A stretch of DNA of 64,000 nucleotides from Pseudacidovorax intermedius (GCF_001476815.1 NZ_LDSL01000004.1:1-64000), one strand, 5' to 3'; shown: positions 54,021 to 63,558, counted from the stretch's first letter. Numbers and translations: made by a program. The notes: generated by a model not told the origin, from the sequence alone.

Positions 54021-54740
54021 ATGCAAACTTCCTCCATGCCGACTCTTGCGGCCCCTGCGGCCCCTTCCGTGCTGCATGGGCCGTCCCGCACCGGCGCCCG
54101 GCCGGGCCGCGCGCTGCGCATCGGCGTGGTCGACGACCACCCGGTGGTGCGCAACGGCCTGCGCGCGCTCTTCGAGGCCGAGGACGACCTCGACATGGTG
54201 TGGGAAAGCGACCGCGCGCGCGGCCTGGCACGCGAGCTGGCCGCCCATCGGCTCGACGTGCTGGTGCTCGATCTGGTGATCCCCGGCTCGAACGTGCTGG
54301 ACGAGGTGGTGCGCCTGCGCATGCAGGCGCCTGATGCCGGGCTGGTGGTCTACACCGGCTTTGCCGCCGAGCAGTACGCCTGCACCCTGGTGCGCGAAGG
54401 CGTGCGCGCGCTGGTGGACAAGGAAAGCGACCCGCACCAGGTGCTGCATGCCGTGCGCGCGGTCGCCCGGGGCGAGCGTTATCTGTCGCCGGCCATGGCC
54501 AGCCTGCTGCTGGAACATTGCGTGCCCGCCGACGGCCGCCGCGACGAGCCCCTGTCGCGGCGCGAACTGCAGGTGCTGCTGAAGCTGGCGGAGGGCTGCG
54601 ACCTGCAGCAGGCGGCCGAGTCGCTGTGCCTGTCGGTCAAGACCGTCGGTGGCTACCGCACGCGCATCCTGGCGAAGCTGGGCCTGCGCTCCAACGGCGA
54701 GATGACGCTGTATGCCATCCGCAACCAGCTGATGGGTTGA
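54021..54740 (+). CDS. NarL/LuxR-family response regulator (first paralogue)
   Basis: A 239-residue regulator. The receiver domain (about 33-150) has the acidic pair DD at 38-39, phospho-acceptor D84 in VLDLVIPG, VVYTGF with the switch threonine, and LVDKES with the lysine. The C-terminal LuxR helix-turn-helix is LSRRELQVLLKLAEGCDLQQAAESLCLSVKTVGGYRTRILAKLGL. A 33-residue extension precedes the receiver; a second ATG at 54036 is possible. It is convergent with the small DHp-like gene and closely related to the regulator at 55273-55908. Confidence 0.9.
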   Translation: MQTSSMPTLAAPAAPSVLHGPSRTGARPGRALRIGVVDDHPVVRNGLRALFEAEDDLDMVWESDRARGLARELAAHRLDVLVLDLVIPGSNVLDEVVRLRMQAPDAGLVVYTGFAAEQYACTLVREGVRALVDKESDPHQVLHAVRAVARGERYLSPAMASLLLEHCVPADGRRDEPLSRRELQVLLKLAEGCDLQQAAESLCLSVKTVGGYRTRILAKLGLRSNGEMTLYAIRNQLMG

Positions 54741-54998
54741 TCAGCCGCCGTCCTTCTCGACGCCGGCCATCGCCATGCGCTCGCGGAAGCCGGCGAACAG
54801 GGCGCTGAGCCTCTTCACCTGCCGCACGATCACCTCGCGCGCCTCGGCCTGCAGGCCCGGGTCGTCCGAGGCGTCCAGCAGTTCCGCCGCCGCGGCAAGT
54901 GCGCTGAGCGGCGAGCGGGCGTCGTGGTCGAAGGCGCGTACCGCCTCAACGAGCGCGGCGGGGGAGTGCCCTTCGGCACCCGACAATGAGCTGGTCAT
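54741..54998 (-). CDS. Stand-alone HisKA (DHp)-like protein, 85 aa
   Basis: A helical protein whose core, AFDHDARSPLSALAAAAELL, matches the H box of histidine kinases, with the phospho-acceptor His in DHDARSPLSA; a second helix, REVIVRQVKRLSALFAGFRER, matches the DHp partner helix. There is no ATP-binding domain and no room for one (the next gene ends one base away). A GGAG site precedes the ATG. It lies between two paralogous response regulators. It could be a phosphotransfer or dimer-blocking protein; not a recognised named family. Confidence 0.72.
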   Translation of the reverse strand: MTSSLSGAEGHSPAALVEAVRAFDHDARSPLSALAAAAELLDASDDPGLQAEAREVIVRQVKRLSALFAGFRERMAMAGVEKDGG

Positions 54999-55065
54999 TG
55001 CAGTCTCCTACGTCCTGCGCTGCAGGGCGCACCATGCGCCGTGCACGCGAGCGCTTCGGGATCGA

Positions 55066-55268
55066 CGATCGAAAGGCCGCGGAGCAGGCCACGCCAGGGC
55101 ACCCGAGGAACTGGCTTGGCCAGGCCTCGGGGTGCGCCCCCCTCCAAGCCGAAGGCGCGAGGGACGGGCTGAGGGCCGCGGCTCCGAGCCTGCCAGTGCA
55201 GGCTTGGACGTGCCCGAAGAGCAGCCGCCTCTGGCGGGCGCCCGGAGCCGCGAAGTGGCATGGGGGGT
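55066..55268 (-). repeat. Dispersed intergenic hairpin element, copy D
   Basis: A reverse-strand copy between the DHp-like gene and the second regulator. It has the same left part as copy B (CCCATGCCACTTCGCGGCTCC and CGCCTTCGGCTTGGAGG) with a longer insert. In the core hairpin, CCGGC/GCCGG of copies A-C reads CTGGC/GCCAG, and GCGG/CCGC reads GAGG/CCTC. Both changes keep the pairing. Confidence 0.8.
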
Positions 55269-55272
55269 GTGA

Positions 55273-55908
55273 TCATCTGATCAACCGCCGCTTGGTGGCG
55301 TAGTAGGTCAACTCGCTGTTCGAGTGCAGGTCCATCTTGGCCATGATCCGCGCCTTGTGCGTGCTGATGGTCTTGGCGGACACGCACAGCGTGTCGGCGA
55401 TGTGGGCCGGGCTGTCGCCCTGCGCCAGCTTGAGGAAGATCTGGAACTCCCGCGGCGTGAGCGTCTGGTGCGGCGCGCCCTCGCCCGTGTGCGAGCTTGA
55501 GCGCTGCGCGAGCACCCCGGCCATGTCGGAGGTGATGTAGCGGCGGCCCGCATGCAGCGCGCGGATGGCGGCCAGCAGTTCCACCGGATCGCAGTCCTTC
55601 CCCAGATAGCCGCGGGCGCCATCGCGCAGCAGCGCCGGTCCGTAATGCTCGGCCGGGTAGCCGGTGTAGATCAGCACGGCCACGCCCGAGGCGCGCTCGC
55701 GCAGGCTGGCCATCAGGTCCAGGGCGCTGTAGCCCGGCATCATCAGGTCCATGACCAGCACCTGGGGGCGCACGTCCAGCGCCAGCGCGCGGGTTTCGCG
55801 GCCGTCGCGCGCCTCGCCCACGACGGTCATGTCCTCGCAGGTGGACAGCAGCGCACGCAGGCCCGAGCGCACCACCGGATGGTCGTCCGCGATGCCGACG
55901 CGGATCAT
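55273..55908 (-). CDS. NarL/LuxR-family response regulator (second paralogue)
   Basis: A 211-residue regulator: receiver with D8-D9, phospho-acceptor D54 in VLVMDLMMPG, LIYTGY, and K104 in YLGKDCDP; and a LuxR DNA-binding domain LTPREFQIFLKLAQGDSPAHIADTLCVSAKTISTHKARIMAKM. It shares the unusual YTGYPAEHYG segment with the first paralogue (YTGFAAEQYA). A GGAG site lies before the ATG. It is divergent from the sigma-54 activator across 382 nt. Confidence 0.92.
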   Translation of the reverse strand: MIRVGIADDHPVVRSGLRALLSTCEDMTVVGEARDGRETRALALDVRPQVLVMDLMMPGYSALDLMASLRERASGVAVLIYTGYPAEHYGPALLRDGARGYLGKDCDPVELLAAIRALHAGRRYITSDMAGVLAQRSSSHTGEGAPHQTLTPREFQIFLKLAQGDSPAHIADTLCVSAKTISTHKARIMAKMDLHSNSELTYYATKRRLIR

Positions 55909-56290
55909 GGCCGTGACTCCTTCGGCGTCAGGCGCAAGGCGATGGGGCGGTGCGGATCATCGGGAAAGACATTCAATGGCATGGGCCGGAGGCAAGGGCG
56001 ACAAGGCGTCATCGTGGCAATGGGTGCCTTTTGCAGCGCAACGGATGTGCCACCGGTCCCGGTCTTCAAAATGAAAACAAAAGCTCTCTTTTTCTGCCTC
56101 TCTGGTCACGCGATCGGCAGTCCTTGCCGCAATTCCTGCTTCTGTCTGACATTCGTACGCGGCAAGCTGGGATAGCGTTGTCGCCTGCGTGGAAATCCGG
56201 GCCGCTGGTCCGCGCATCGATCTCATGGCGGGAGCGGCCCGCGGGACGACGCGACGTCGTCTCAGCCAGAAGCCAAATTCGAGGAGTGGA
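55909..56290. other. Divergent intergenic region, 382 nt
   Basis: Between the second LuxR-type regulator and the sigma-54 activator. The stretch 56040-56170 is clearly less GC-rich than its surroundings and probably holds both promoters. No convincing promoter pair, -24/-12 site or RNA gene could be fixed. Confidence 0.55.
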
Positions 56291-57721
56291 ATGGGACGAG
56301 CATTGATCATCGAGGACGATGAGGATGTGGCGCGCATGCTGGCCGCGCTGGTGGCCCGCGAGGGGCACCGTGTGGCCATCTGCGGCACCCTGGCCGAGGC
56401 GCGGCGCAGCCTGGCGGCCTCGCCGCCCGACCTGATGCTGCTCGATGTCCACCTGCCCGACGGCAGCGGCTTCGAGCTGCTGGAGGCCGCCCACGCCACC
56501 GCGCAGGACATCGAGGTGGTGCTCATCACCGGTCAGGCCAGCCTGGAGACCTCGATCCGCGCGCTGCGCCTGGGCGCGGCCGACTACCTCGTCAAGCCCG
56601 TGCAGCCCGAGCACCTGCGCCATCTGATGTCGCGGCTGACGCGGCCGTCGCGCCTGAGGGCCGAAGTTGCGGAGCTGACCGAGACGTGGCGCGAGACCGG
56701 CCGCTTCGGCGCGCTCATCGGCCGCTCCGAGCCCATGCAGAGCGTCTACCTGCAGATCGCGCGCGTGGCGGGCTCGGCGGTCACCGTGTTCATCCAGGGC
56801 GAGAGCGGCACCGGCAAGGAACTGGTGGCCCGCGCCGTGCACGACCTCGGCCGCCGGCGCGAGCAGCCCTTTCTGGCCGTCAACTGCGGCGCGCTGTCGC
56901 CGCATCTCATCGAGAGCGAGATCTTCGGCCACGAGCGTGGCGCCTTCACCGGCGCCGAACGCCAGCACCGCGGCTTCTTCGAGCGCGCGCATGGCGGCAC
57001 GCTGTTCCTCGACGAGGTGACCGAAATGCCGGCCGAGCTGCAGGTCAAGCTGCTGCGTGTGCTGGAGTCGGGCACCTTCATGCGCGTGGGCTCGACCGAA
57101 CTGCGGCAGACCGACGTGCGCATCATCGCGGCCACCAACCGGGACCCGCATGCCGCCATGCGCGCCGGCGTGCTGCGGGAAGACCTGCTCTACCGCCTGA
57201 ACGTCTTCCCCATCATGCTGCCGCCGCTGCGCGAGCGCGGCGGCGACGTCGAACTGCTGGCCCTGCACTTCGCGCAGCAGATGCGCGTGCAGGAGGGCTT
57301 GATCCGCCGCTTCACGCCCGAGGCGCTGCGCAAGCTGGCGGCCTACCACTGGCCCGGCAACGTGCGTCAGCTGCGCAACGCCGTGCAGCGTGCCTGGGTG
57401 ATGAGCGTGGACGGCTGGATGTCCGACGAATGGCTGCCGCCCAACGCGGCCGAGTCGGGCGCCGATGCCGTCGCGGCCGCCGCGGCCGGCGCCGGGGGCA
57501 TCGACTCGCTGCCCGCGCCCCTGCTGCCCGAGGCGGGCCCGGCGGAGCCCGGCAGGCCCGGCTGGATCAGCGTGCCGGTGGGCACCTCGCTGGCCGAGAT
57601 CGAGCGCCAGGCCATCGTCGCGACCTATCTCCATTGCGACCGCCACAAGGAGCGTGCAGCCGCGGTGCTCGGAATCAGCCTGAAGACGCTCTACAACCGC
57701 CTGAAAGCCTACAGCGTCTAG
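56291..57721 (+). CDS. Sigma-54-dependent response regulator (NtrC family)
   Basis: A 476-residue activator. A receiver (D52 in [10 protein letters not shown]), an AAA+ domain with Walker [13 protein letters not shown], the sigma-54 contact motif GAFTGAE, Walker [10 protein letters not shown], and the arginine finger region near [12 protein letters not shown], followed by a Fis-type helix-turn-helix ([23 protein letters not shown]). The ATG at 56291 has a GAGGAG site. The hybrid kinase starts 80 nt downstream on the same strand and is the likely partner. Target promoters are not visible here. Confidence 0.94.
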   Translation: MGRALIIEDDEDVARMLAALVAREGHRVAICGTLAEARRSLAASPPDLMLLDVHLPDGSGFELLEAAHATAQDIEVVLITGQASLETSIRALRLGAADYLVKPVQPEHLRHLMSRLTRPSRLRAEVAELTETWRETGRFGALIGRSEPMQSVYLQIARVAGSAVTVFIQGESGTGKELVARAVHDLGRRREQPFLAVNCGALSPHLIESEIFGHERGAFTGAERQHRGFFERAHGGTLFLDEVTEMPAELQVKLLRVLESGTFMRVGSTELRQTDVRIIAATNRDPHAAMRAGVLREDLLYRLNVFPIMLPPLRERGGDVELLALHFAQQMRVQEGLIRRFTPEALRKLAAYHWPGNVRQLRNAVQRAWVMSVDGWMSDEWLPPNAAESGADAVAAAAAGAGGIDSLPAPLLPEAGPAEPGRPGWISVPVGTSLAEIERQAIVATYLHCDRHKERAAAVLGISLKTLYNRLKAYSV

Positions 57722-57801
57722 GCCCCGGCCCACGGCCCAATCGCGTGGACGCGCACGCGCCGCGCCCTTGTCGACGACCCGCAGCGAGAAACGCCACCGC
57801 C

Positions 57802-60165
57802 ATGCAAGCTCACGAACGCCCCGGCGGCGATCCGCCCGACGACACGGCCTCCGAGGCCGGTGCCCTTGCGGCGCGCGTGCGCGAACTGGAGCGCGAAGTC
57901 GAGGCCATGGCGCAGGGCAACGGCCACCTGCTCAACCTGCTGGACGCCACCGCCATCGCCACCGTCTTCCTGGACCGGGAGCTGCGCGTGGTGCGCTACA
58001 CGCCGGCGGCCTGCGCGCTGTTCCGCTTCATCCCCGGCGACCTGGGCCGGCCGCTGTCGGACCTGGCCACGCCGCTGCGCTACCCCGGCCTCATGGACGA
58101 CGCCCGCCGCGTGCTCAAGCAGCTGGGCGTGGTCGAGCGGGAGGTGGAGGCCGGTGCCGGCCTCTGGTACCTGGCGCGGGTGCTGCCCCACCGCACCGGC
58201 GAAGGCCAGGTGGCCGGCGTGGTGCTGACCTTCGTCGACGTGAGCGAGCTGCGGCTGGCGCAACGTGCGCTGCGCGACTCCGAGGCGCGCTTCGGCGCCA
58301 TCGTCAACCAGGCCGCCGTGGGCGTGCTGCAGGCCGACGCGCAGGGCCGCATCTTCTTCGTCAACCGCCACTACGCGCGCCTGCTGGGTTACGACGAGGG
58401 CGAGCTGGTCGGCCGGCCGCTGCTGGAGTTGGTGCATCCCGAGGACCGCCACGCGAGCGCCGAGCGCATCCAGCAGCTCATGCGCGACCGCCATCCCTTC
58501 CAGCTCGAGAAGCGCTGCCTGCGCAAGGACGGCACCGTCCTCTGGATGCACAACAGCGCCGGCCTGCTCGAGGGCGGCGACGACGACGGCGTGCGCTCGC
58601 TGGTGGTCGTCAGCACCGACATCAGCGAACGCCGCCGCGCCGAAGACGCCCTGCGCGGCAGCGAGGAGCGGCTGCGGATGATCCTGGAGAACGCGGTCGA
58701 GTACGCCATCTTCTCCACCGACCTGCAGGGCCGCATCACCGGCTGGAACACCGGCGCCCAGCGTGTTTTGGGCTACGACGAGCCCGAGGTGGTCGGCCGC
58801 TTCGCCGACCTGCTGTTCACCGACGAGGACCGCGCCGCCGGCGCCCCGCGCCTGGAGTTGCAGGCGGCCCTGCGCGAAGGCCACGCCATCGACGACCGCT
58901 GGCACGTGCGCAAGGACGGCTCGCGTTTCTGGGCCAGCGGCGTGCTCATGCCCATGCGCGGGCCCGAGGGCCTGGTCGGCTTCGTCAAGATCCTGCGCGA
59001 CCAGAGCCAGCAGCGTGCCGCCCAGCAGGCGCTGGAGGCCGCCAACCGCAGCAAGGACCGTTTTCTCGCGGTGCTCTCGCACGAACTGCGCAACCCGCTC
59101 GCCGCGATCCACGCCGCCGGCATGACCCTCGCCGAACCGGAACTTCCGCCGCACGAGCGCAGCCGCGCCGCCGACATCGTGCGCCGGCAGGCCCAGACCA
59201 TGAAGCTGCTGCTGGACGACCTGCTCGACGTCTCCAGCCTGCGCCTGGGCCGCATGAACCTGCGCAAGCGCTGGGTGCCGCTGCGCCTGCTGGTCGATGC
59301 GGCGCTGGAAACCGTCCGCCATGCGCTGGAAGGCGCCGCCCATGCGCTCGAGGTGGGGCTGCCCGGGTCCGACGTGCAGGTCTTCGTCGACCCCGTGCGC
59401 ATGAGCCAGGTGTTGTCGAACCTGCTGACCAACGCGGCCAAGTACACGCCCGACGGCGGCCGCATCGGCCTGGATGTGCGGGTGGAGGGCGGCGACGTGG
59501 TCTTCGCCGTGCGCGACAACGGCATCGGCATGGAGGCCGGACTGGTGGAGTCGATGTTCGAGATGTTCGCGCAACGGCCCTCCGAGCAGCGGCCCGGCGC
59601 CGGCGGCCTGGGCATCGGTCTGGCGCTGGTGCGCAGCATCGTCGAGCTGCATGGCGGGCGCGTCAGCGGCAACAGCGCGGGGCCGGGGCAGGGCTCCTGC
59701 TTCACCGTCACCGTGCCCATCGGCGGCCTGCCCGGCGAGCCGCGGCCCGACCCGGAGCCCGAGCCGCCAGCCGATGGAGGCAGCACCGGCCGGGCCCGGC
59801 CGCGGGTCCTGCTGGTGGACGACAACGCCGACGCGGTGTGGCCCATCGCCCGCCTGCTGGGCCTGCGCGGCTTCGACGCCCAGGTGGCGCTGACCGGGCG
59901 CGAGGCGCTGGCCATGGTCGTGCATGCGCCACCGGATGCGCTGGTGCTGGACATCGGCATGCCCTCGCCGGACGGCTACGAGGTGGCGCGGGCGGTGCGG
60001 GCCATGCCCGACGCGCATCACACCAAGCTCATTGCCGCGACGGGCTGGGGCCAGCCCGACGACGTGGAGCGCACCCGCCGCGCGGGTTTCGACGCGCACC
60101 TCGTCAAGCCACTGGACCTGGACGACCTGGTGGGCTGGCTGCAGCGGCTCTGTCCGACGCCCTAG
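57802..60165 (+). CDS. Hybrid PAS histidine kinase with receiver domain
   Basis: A 787-residue soluble hybrid kinase. Order: a coiled coil at 20-40, a first PAS domain of the CheR/CheB-linked type (VFLDRELRVVRYTPAACALF), two more PAS domains with the (RKDG) PAC ends, HisKA with H427 in VLSHELRNPLAAI, an ATPase domain (LLTNAAKYTPDGG, DNGIGME, GLGIGLALV), and a C-terminal receiver with phospho-acceptor D717 in LVLDIGMPSPDG. No transmembrane helix, so it senses an internal cue. It follows the NtrC-type regulator and is the only complete kinase in this island. Confidence 0.93.
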   Translation: MQAHERPGGDPPDDTASEAGALAARVRELEREVEAMAQGNGHLLNLLDATAIATVFLDRELRVVRYTPAACALFRFIPGDLGRPLSDLATPLRYPGLMDDARRVLKQLGVVEREVEAGAGLWYLARVLPHRTGEGQVAGVVLTFVDVSELRLAQRALRDSEARFGAIVNQAAVGVLQADAQGRIFFVNRHYARLLGYDEGELVGRPLLELVHPEDRHASAERIQQLMRDRHPFQLEKRCLRKDGTVLWMHNSAGLLEGGDDDGVRSLVVVSTDISERRRAEDALRGSEERLRMILENAVEYAIFSTDLQGRITGWNTGAQRVLGYDEPEVVGRFADLLFTDEDRAAGAPRLELQAALREGHAIDDRWHVRKDGSRFWASGVLMPMRGPEGLVGFVKILRDQSQQRAAQQALEAANRSKDRFLAVLSHELRNPLAAIHAAGMTLAEPELPPHERSRAADIVRRQAQTMKLLLDDLLDVSSLRLGRMNLRKRWVPLRLLVDAALETVRHALEGAAHALEVGLPGSDVQVFVDPVRMSQVLSNLLTNAAKYTPDGGRIGLDVRVEGGDVVFAVRDNGIGMEAGLVESMFEMFAQRPSEQRPGAGGLGIGLALVRSIVELHGGRVSGNSAGPGQGSCFTVTVPIGGLPGEPRPDPEPEPPADGGSTGRARPRVLLVDDNADAVWPIARLLGLRGFDAQVALTGREALAMVVHAPPDALVLDIGMPSPDGYEVARAVRAMPDAHHTKLIAATGWGQPDDVERTRRAGFDAHLVKPLDLDDLVGWLQRLCPTP

Positions 60166-60376
60166 CGTTTGTCGGCGCACGCGCGTCGGCCCGGCGTGCG
60201 GCGCGCCGCCGACAGCCCCGGCCGATGGCGGCCGACGCGGGCCCTGCGCAGCGGCGAAGACGATGTCGCATGCACCAACCACCCCACTGCCATGCCCGCG
60301 CCCCGGAGCCCCACCTGTCGCGAACGCCCATGCTTTCACCGACGGCCGTCCGGGCCGTTACTGCGGGAGTCGCCTG

Positions 60377-60637
60377 ATGGAATGGCTCGGTTGGCTGCAA
60401 TGGCCCGCATTCCTGGCGTCGGTGGTGTCGGCCTGGCTGGTGGCGTCGAACGACCAGGGCCGGCGCAACACCGGCTTCTGGATCTTTCTGCTGAGCAACG
60501 GGCTGTGGACCGCCTGGGGCGTCTTCACCCAGGCCTGGGCACTGATCGCCTTGCAGCTGTGCCTGGCCGTGATGAACGTGCGCGGCCTTCGCAAGACCGG
60601 GGACAGCGGCGAGGCGGGCGGCGCTCGCCGCAGCTGA
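60377..60637 (+). CDS. Small membrane protein, 86 aa
   Basis: Two to three hydrophobic helices (WPAFLASVVSAWLVAS, TGFWIFLLSNGLWTAWGVF, AWALIALQLCLAVMNVRG) and a short hydrophilic end. The ATG at 60377 has a GGGAG site. The pattern resembles small inner-membrane proteins of unknown function. It follows the hybrid kinase by about 210 nt and is convergent with the next gene. Confidence 0.7.
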   Translation: MEWLGWLQWPAFLASVVSAWLVASNDQGRRNTGFWIFLLSNGLWTAWGVFTQAWALIALQLCLAVMNVRGLRKTGDSGEAGGARRS

Positions 60638-60661
60638 CGCCGGGCGCGGCCCGACGCCGCG

Positions 60662-61000
60662 TCAGGCGGCCTTGGGCCGGACGGTGACGAAGCGCAGTTC
60701 CACCGCCGGCTCACCCGGGTGCACGCCCAGCACTTGGTTGGCGGCTTCCTGGGCGCACAGCAGCACGTCCACCGCCAGATCTTCCGCTTCCGAAAGCGGA
60801 GCCGGGTCGTTGGCGCCCTCCTGCTCCCAGTCGGCCAGCTTCTGGATGGCCTGCCAGGCGAACTCCGGCTTCACGTAGGTGGCCTGGAACACGCCCATCG
60901 CCCCTTTCAGCGCCAGCGCGTGCTCGGCGGGCGTGCCGCCCGGCACGTGCACCTCCAACATGACGGAGGGCTGGGTGGCGTTGGTGCGTTGGGCGTCCAT
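60662..61000 (-). CDS. Conserved-looking hypothetical protein, 112 aa
   Basis: A soluble protein with an even alpha/beta pattern (VMLEVHVPGGTPAEHALALKGAMGVF, then an EAEDLAVDVLLCAQEAANQVLG helix and VELRFVTVRP end). No family recognised. It begins 44 nt after the aminotransferase on the same strand, so they may be co-transcribed. Confidence 0.7.
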   Translation of the reverse strand: MDAQRTNATQPSVMLEVHVPGGTPAEHALALKGAMGVFQATYVKPEFAWQAIQKLADWEQEGANDPAPLSEAEDLAVDVLLCAQEAANQVLGVHPGEPAVELRFVTVRPKAA

Positions 61001-61044
61001 TCCGCGTATTTTGCTGCACGCGGATGGCAATCAGAAGCGCTGGC

Positions 61045-62403
61045 TCAGGCAACTTCATGCAGCGCGTCGCCCACGGCGTTGATCAGGCGGTCGATTTCGG
61101 CGCGTTCGGTGATGAAGGGCGGCGCCAGCTGGATGGTGTCGGCGCCATAGCGCACGTAGAAGCCCTTCTTCCAGCAGGCCATGGCGATCTCGTAGGGCCG
61201 CTTGGCCGGCTCGCCGGGCACCGGCGTGATGGTGATGCCGGCCGCCAGGCCGAAGTTGCGGATGTCGGCCACGTGCTTCGCGCCCTTGAGGCTGTGCACG
61301 GCCGTCTCGAAGTAGGGCGCCAGCGCCTTCACGCGGCCAGGGCCGTCCTCGGCGATCAGCAGGTCCAGCGCGGCGATGCCGGCGGCGCAGGCCACCGGAT
61401 GGGCCGAGTAGGTGTAGCCGTGCGGGAACTCCACCAGGTAGTCCGGGCCGCCGGCGGCCATGAAGGTGTCGTAGATCTCCTTGGTGGCCACCACGCCGCC
61501 CAGCGGCTGCACGCCGTTGGTCACCTGCTTGGCGAAGTTCAGGATGTCGGGCGTCACGCCGAAGGCCTCGGCACCCGTCATGGCGCCGGCGCGGCCGAAG
61601 CCGGTGATGACCTCGTCGAAGATCAGCAGGATGTTGTTCTGCGTGCAGATCTCGCGCAGGCGCTGCAGGTAGCCCACGGGCGGGATCACGACGCCGGCCG
61701 AGCCGGAGAAGGGCTCGACGATCACGGCGGCGATGTTCGACGCGTCGTGCAGGGCGATCACGTCCAGCAGGCGGTTGGCCAGCTCGACGCCGCCGACCTC
61801 GGGCATGCCCTTGGCGAAGGTGCCCATGGCCGGCTGGGTGTGGGGCAGGTGGTCGGCCTCGACGCCCTGGCCGAAGGTCTTGCGGTTGCCGCCGATGCCG
61901 CCGACGGAAATGCCGCCGAAGTTGACGCCGTGGTAGCCCTTCTCGCGGCCGATCAGGCGCGTCTTGCTGGCCTGGCCCTTGGCGCGCCAGTAGGCGCGGG
62001 CCAGCTTGAGCGAGGTGTCGGCCGACTCGGAGCCCGAATCGGTGAAGAAGACGTAGTCCAGGCCCTTCGGCATCAGGTCCTTGACCTTGTTGGCCAGTTC
62101 GAAAGACAGCGGATGTGCGAACTGGAAGGCCGGCGAATAGTCCAGCGTGGCCACCTGGCGGGCCACGGCTTCGCTGATCTCGTTGCGGCAGTGGCCGAGG
62201 CCGGTGCACCACAGGCCCGACAGGCCGTCGAAGATCCTGCGGCCGTCGGCGTCGGTGAAGTAGGCGCCCTTGCCGCTCACGATGATGCGCGGGTCGGCCT
62301 TGAACTGGCGGTTGCCGGTGAAGGGCATCCAGTGGGCTTCGAGCCAGGCGGCGTCGGTGCGCACGGCGGGGGCCGGAACGGGGGAGGCGATGGTGGTGGT
62401 CAT
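61045..62403 (-). CDS. Class III omega-aminotransferase (beta-alanine:pyruvate type)
   Basis: A 452-residue PLP enzyme. Seen: HWMPFTGNRQFKADPRIIVSGKGAYFTDADGRRIFDGLSGLWC at the N-terminus in pieces, DSGSESADTSLKLAR, HGVNFGGISVGG, IVEPFSGSAGVVIPPVGYL, FDEVITGFGRAGAMTG, and the PLP lysine in LNFAKQVTNGVQPLGGVV. The pattern matches omega-amino acid:pyruvate aminotransferases. It is divergent from a LysR-type regulator, which probably controls it. The ATG at 62403 is used; the longer frame to 62472 runs into the shared promoter region. Confidence 0.9.
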   Translation of the reverse strand: MTTTIASPVPAPAVRTDAAWLEAHWMPFTGNRQFKADPRIIVSGKGAYFTDADGRRIFDGLSGLWCTGLGHCRNEISEAVARQVATLDYSPAFQFAHPLSFELANKVKDLMPKGLDYVFFTDSGSESADTSLKLARAYWRAKGQASKTRLIGREKGYHGVNFGGISVGGIGGNRKTFGQGVEADHLPHTQPAMGTFAKGMPEVGGVELANRLLDVIALHDASNIAAVIVEPFSGSAGVVIPPVGYLQRLREICTQNNILLIFDEVITGFGRAGAMTGAEAFGVTPDILNFAKQVTNGVQPLGGVVATKEIYDTFMAAGGPDYLVEFPHGYTYSAHPVACAAGIAALDLLIAEDGPGRVKALAPYFETAVHSLKGAKHVADIRNFGLAAGITITPVPGEPAKRPYEIAMACWKKGFYVRYGADTIQLAPPFITERAEIDRLINAVGDALHEVA

Positions 62404-62496
62404 GGCGGCTGCAGGACGGAGGAGGACGATGGTGCCGATTGTGGCGGCGCCGTTACTGGCGAAAATGGACATTCATCACTGTTCACTTGTCGATTC

Positions 62497-63558
62497 ATGC
62501 AAGTAAAGAAGCCCCGCATCCCGCGTGCTGCCGCCCCGGTCCAGGCGGTCGAGCCGACCGACCGCCACGGGCGCGGCCATGCGGTGCTGGGCCAGGTCAG
62601 CGACATGGACCTGCGGCTGCTGCGCGTCTTCAAGGCGGTGGTGGAATGCGGCGGGATGACGGCCGCCGAGCTGGAGCTCAACATCGGCACCTCCACCGTG
62701 AGCCGCCACGTCAAGGACCTGGAAACGCGCCTGGGCCTGACGCTGTGCCGGCGTGGGCGCACCGGCTTCGCGCTGACGGCCGAGGGCCAGCAGGTGTACG
62801 AGCAGACGCTGGGCCTGCTGGCCGCGGTGGACGCCTTCCGCGGCGGCATCGACCAGATCCACGGCCGCATGGGCGGCGAGCTGGAGGTGGCGCTGTTCGA
62901 CAAGACCGCCACCAATCCCGACGCCCGCATCGGCGAGGCCATGGCGCGCTTCGCGCAGCGCGCGCCCAGCGTGTCGCTCAACGTGCATGTGGCCTCGCTC
63001 AACGCCATCGAGCGCGGCGTGATCGACGGCCGCTTCCACGTGGGCGTGGTGCCGGCGCACCGCGCCTCGCAGAGCCTGGCCTATGCCGACCTGTTCGGCG
63101 AGACCATGCTGCTGTACGCCGGGCGCGGCCATCCGCTCTTCGATGCCGACACCGACGGCCTGGACTGGGCCGACCTGCGCCGCCATGCCTTCGCGGGACT
63201 GGGCTACCACTCGCCCAACATGGAACTCAGCCACCGGGCCCGGCTGGCCCGCAAGGCGACCGGCTACGACCAGGAGGCCATCGCGCTGCTGCTGCTGTCG
63301 GGCGGCTATCTGGGCTTTCTGCCCGACCACTACGCCGCCGGCTTCGAGCGCGAGGGGCGGTTGAAGGCGCTGGCGCCGGCGCGGCTGGTGTACGACTGCC
63401 GCTTCGTGGCGGTGTGGCGGCGTTCGCCGGAGCCGGCGCGGGCCACGGCGCTGTTCGCGCAGTGCCTGCGCGAGGCGCATGCGGCGGTGAGCCTGCCGCC
63501 TGGCGAGTCCGGCACCGTGGATGGCGCCACCAGCGCCCTCGCGCCGCGGGCTGCCTGA
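62497..63558 (+). CDS. LysR family transcriptional regulator
   Basis: A 353-residue regulator with the LysR winged helix DLRLLRVFKAVVECGGMTAAELELNIGTSTVSRHVKDLETRLGLTLC (in parts) and a periplasmic-binding-protein-like effector domain. A 36-residue extension precedes the helix-turn-helix; an internal ATG at MDLRLL (62606) would give a canonical-length protein. Divergent from the omega-aminotransferase across 93 nt, so likely its activator, with a co-inducer such as an amino acid. The stop lies before a strong hairpin. Confidence 0.9.
   Translation: MQVKKPRIPRAAAPVQAVEPTDRHGRGHAVLGQVSDMDLRLLRVFKAVVECGGMTAAELELNIGTSTVSRHVKDLETRLGLTLCRRGRTGFALTAEGQQVYEQTLGLLAAVDAFRGGIDQIHGRMGGELEVALFDKTATNPDARIGEAMARFAQRAPSVSLNVHVASLNAIERGVIDGRFHVGVVPAHRASQSLAYADLFGETMLLYAGRGHPLFDADTDGLDWADLRRHAFAGLGYHSPNMELSHRARLARKATGYDQEAIALLLLSGGYLGFLPDHYAAGFEREGRLKALAPARLVYDCRFVAVWRRSPEPARATALFAQCLREAHAAVSLPPGESGTVDGATSALAPRAA

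Noticed and set aside
56012-56035. Possible -24/-12 (sigma-54) promoter before the NtrC-type gene (TGGCAATGGG...TTTTGCA)
   Set aside because: The GG-to-GC spacing does not match the required 10 nt in any register.
57718-60339. An 873-codon minus-strand frame opposite the hybrid kinase
   Set aside because: It is low-complexity (His/Gln/Ala/Gly) and without motifs; the plus strand encodes a full kinase.
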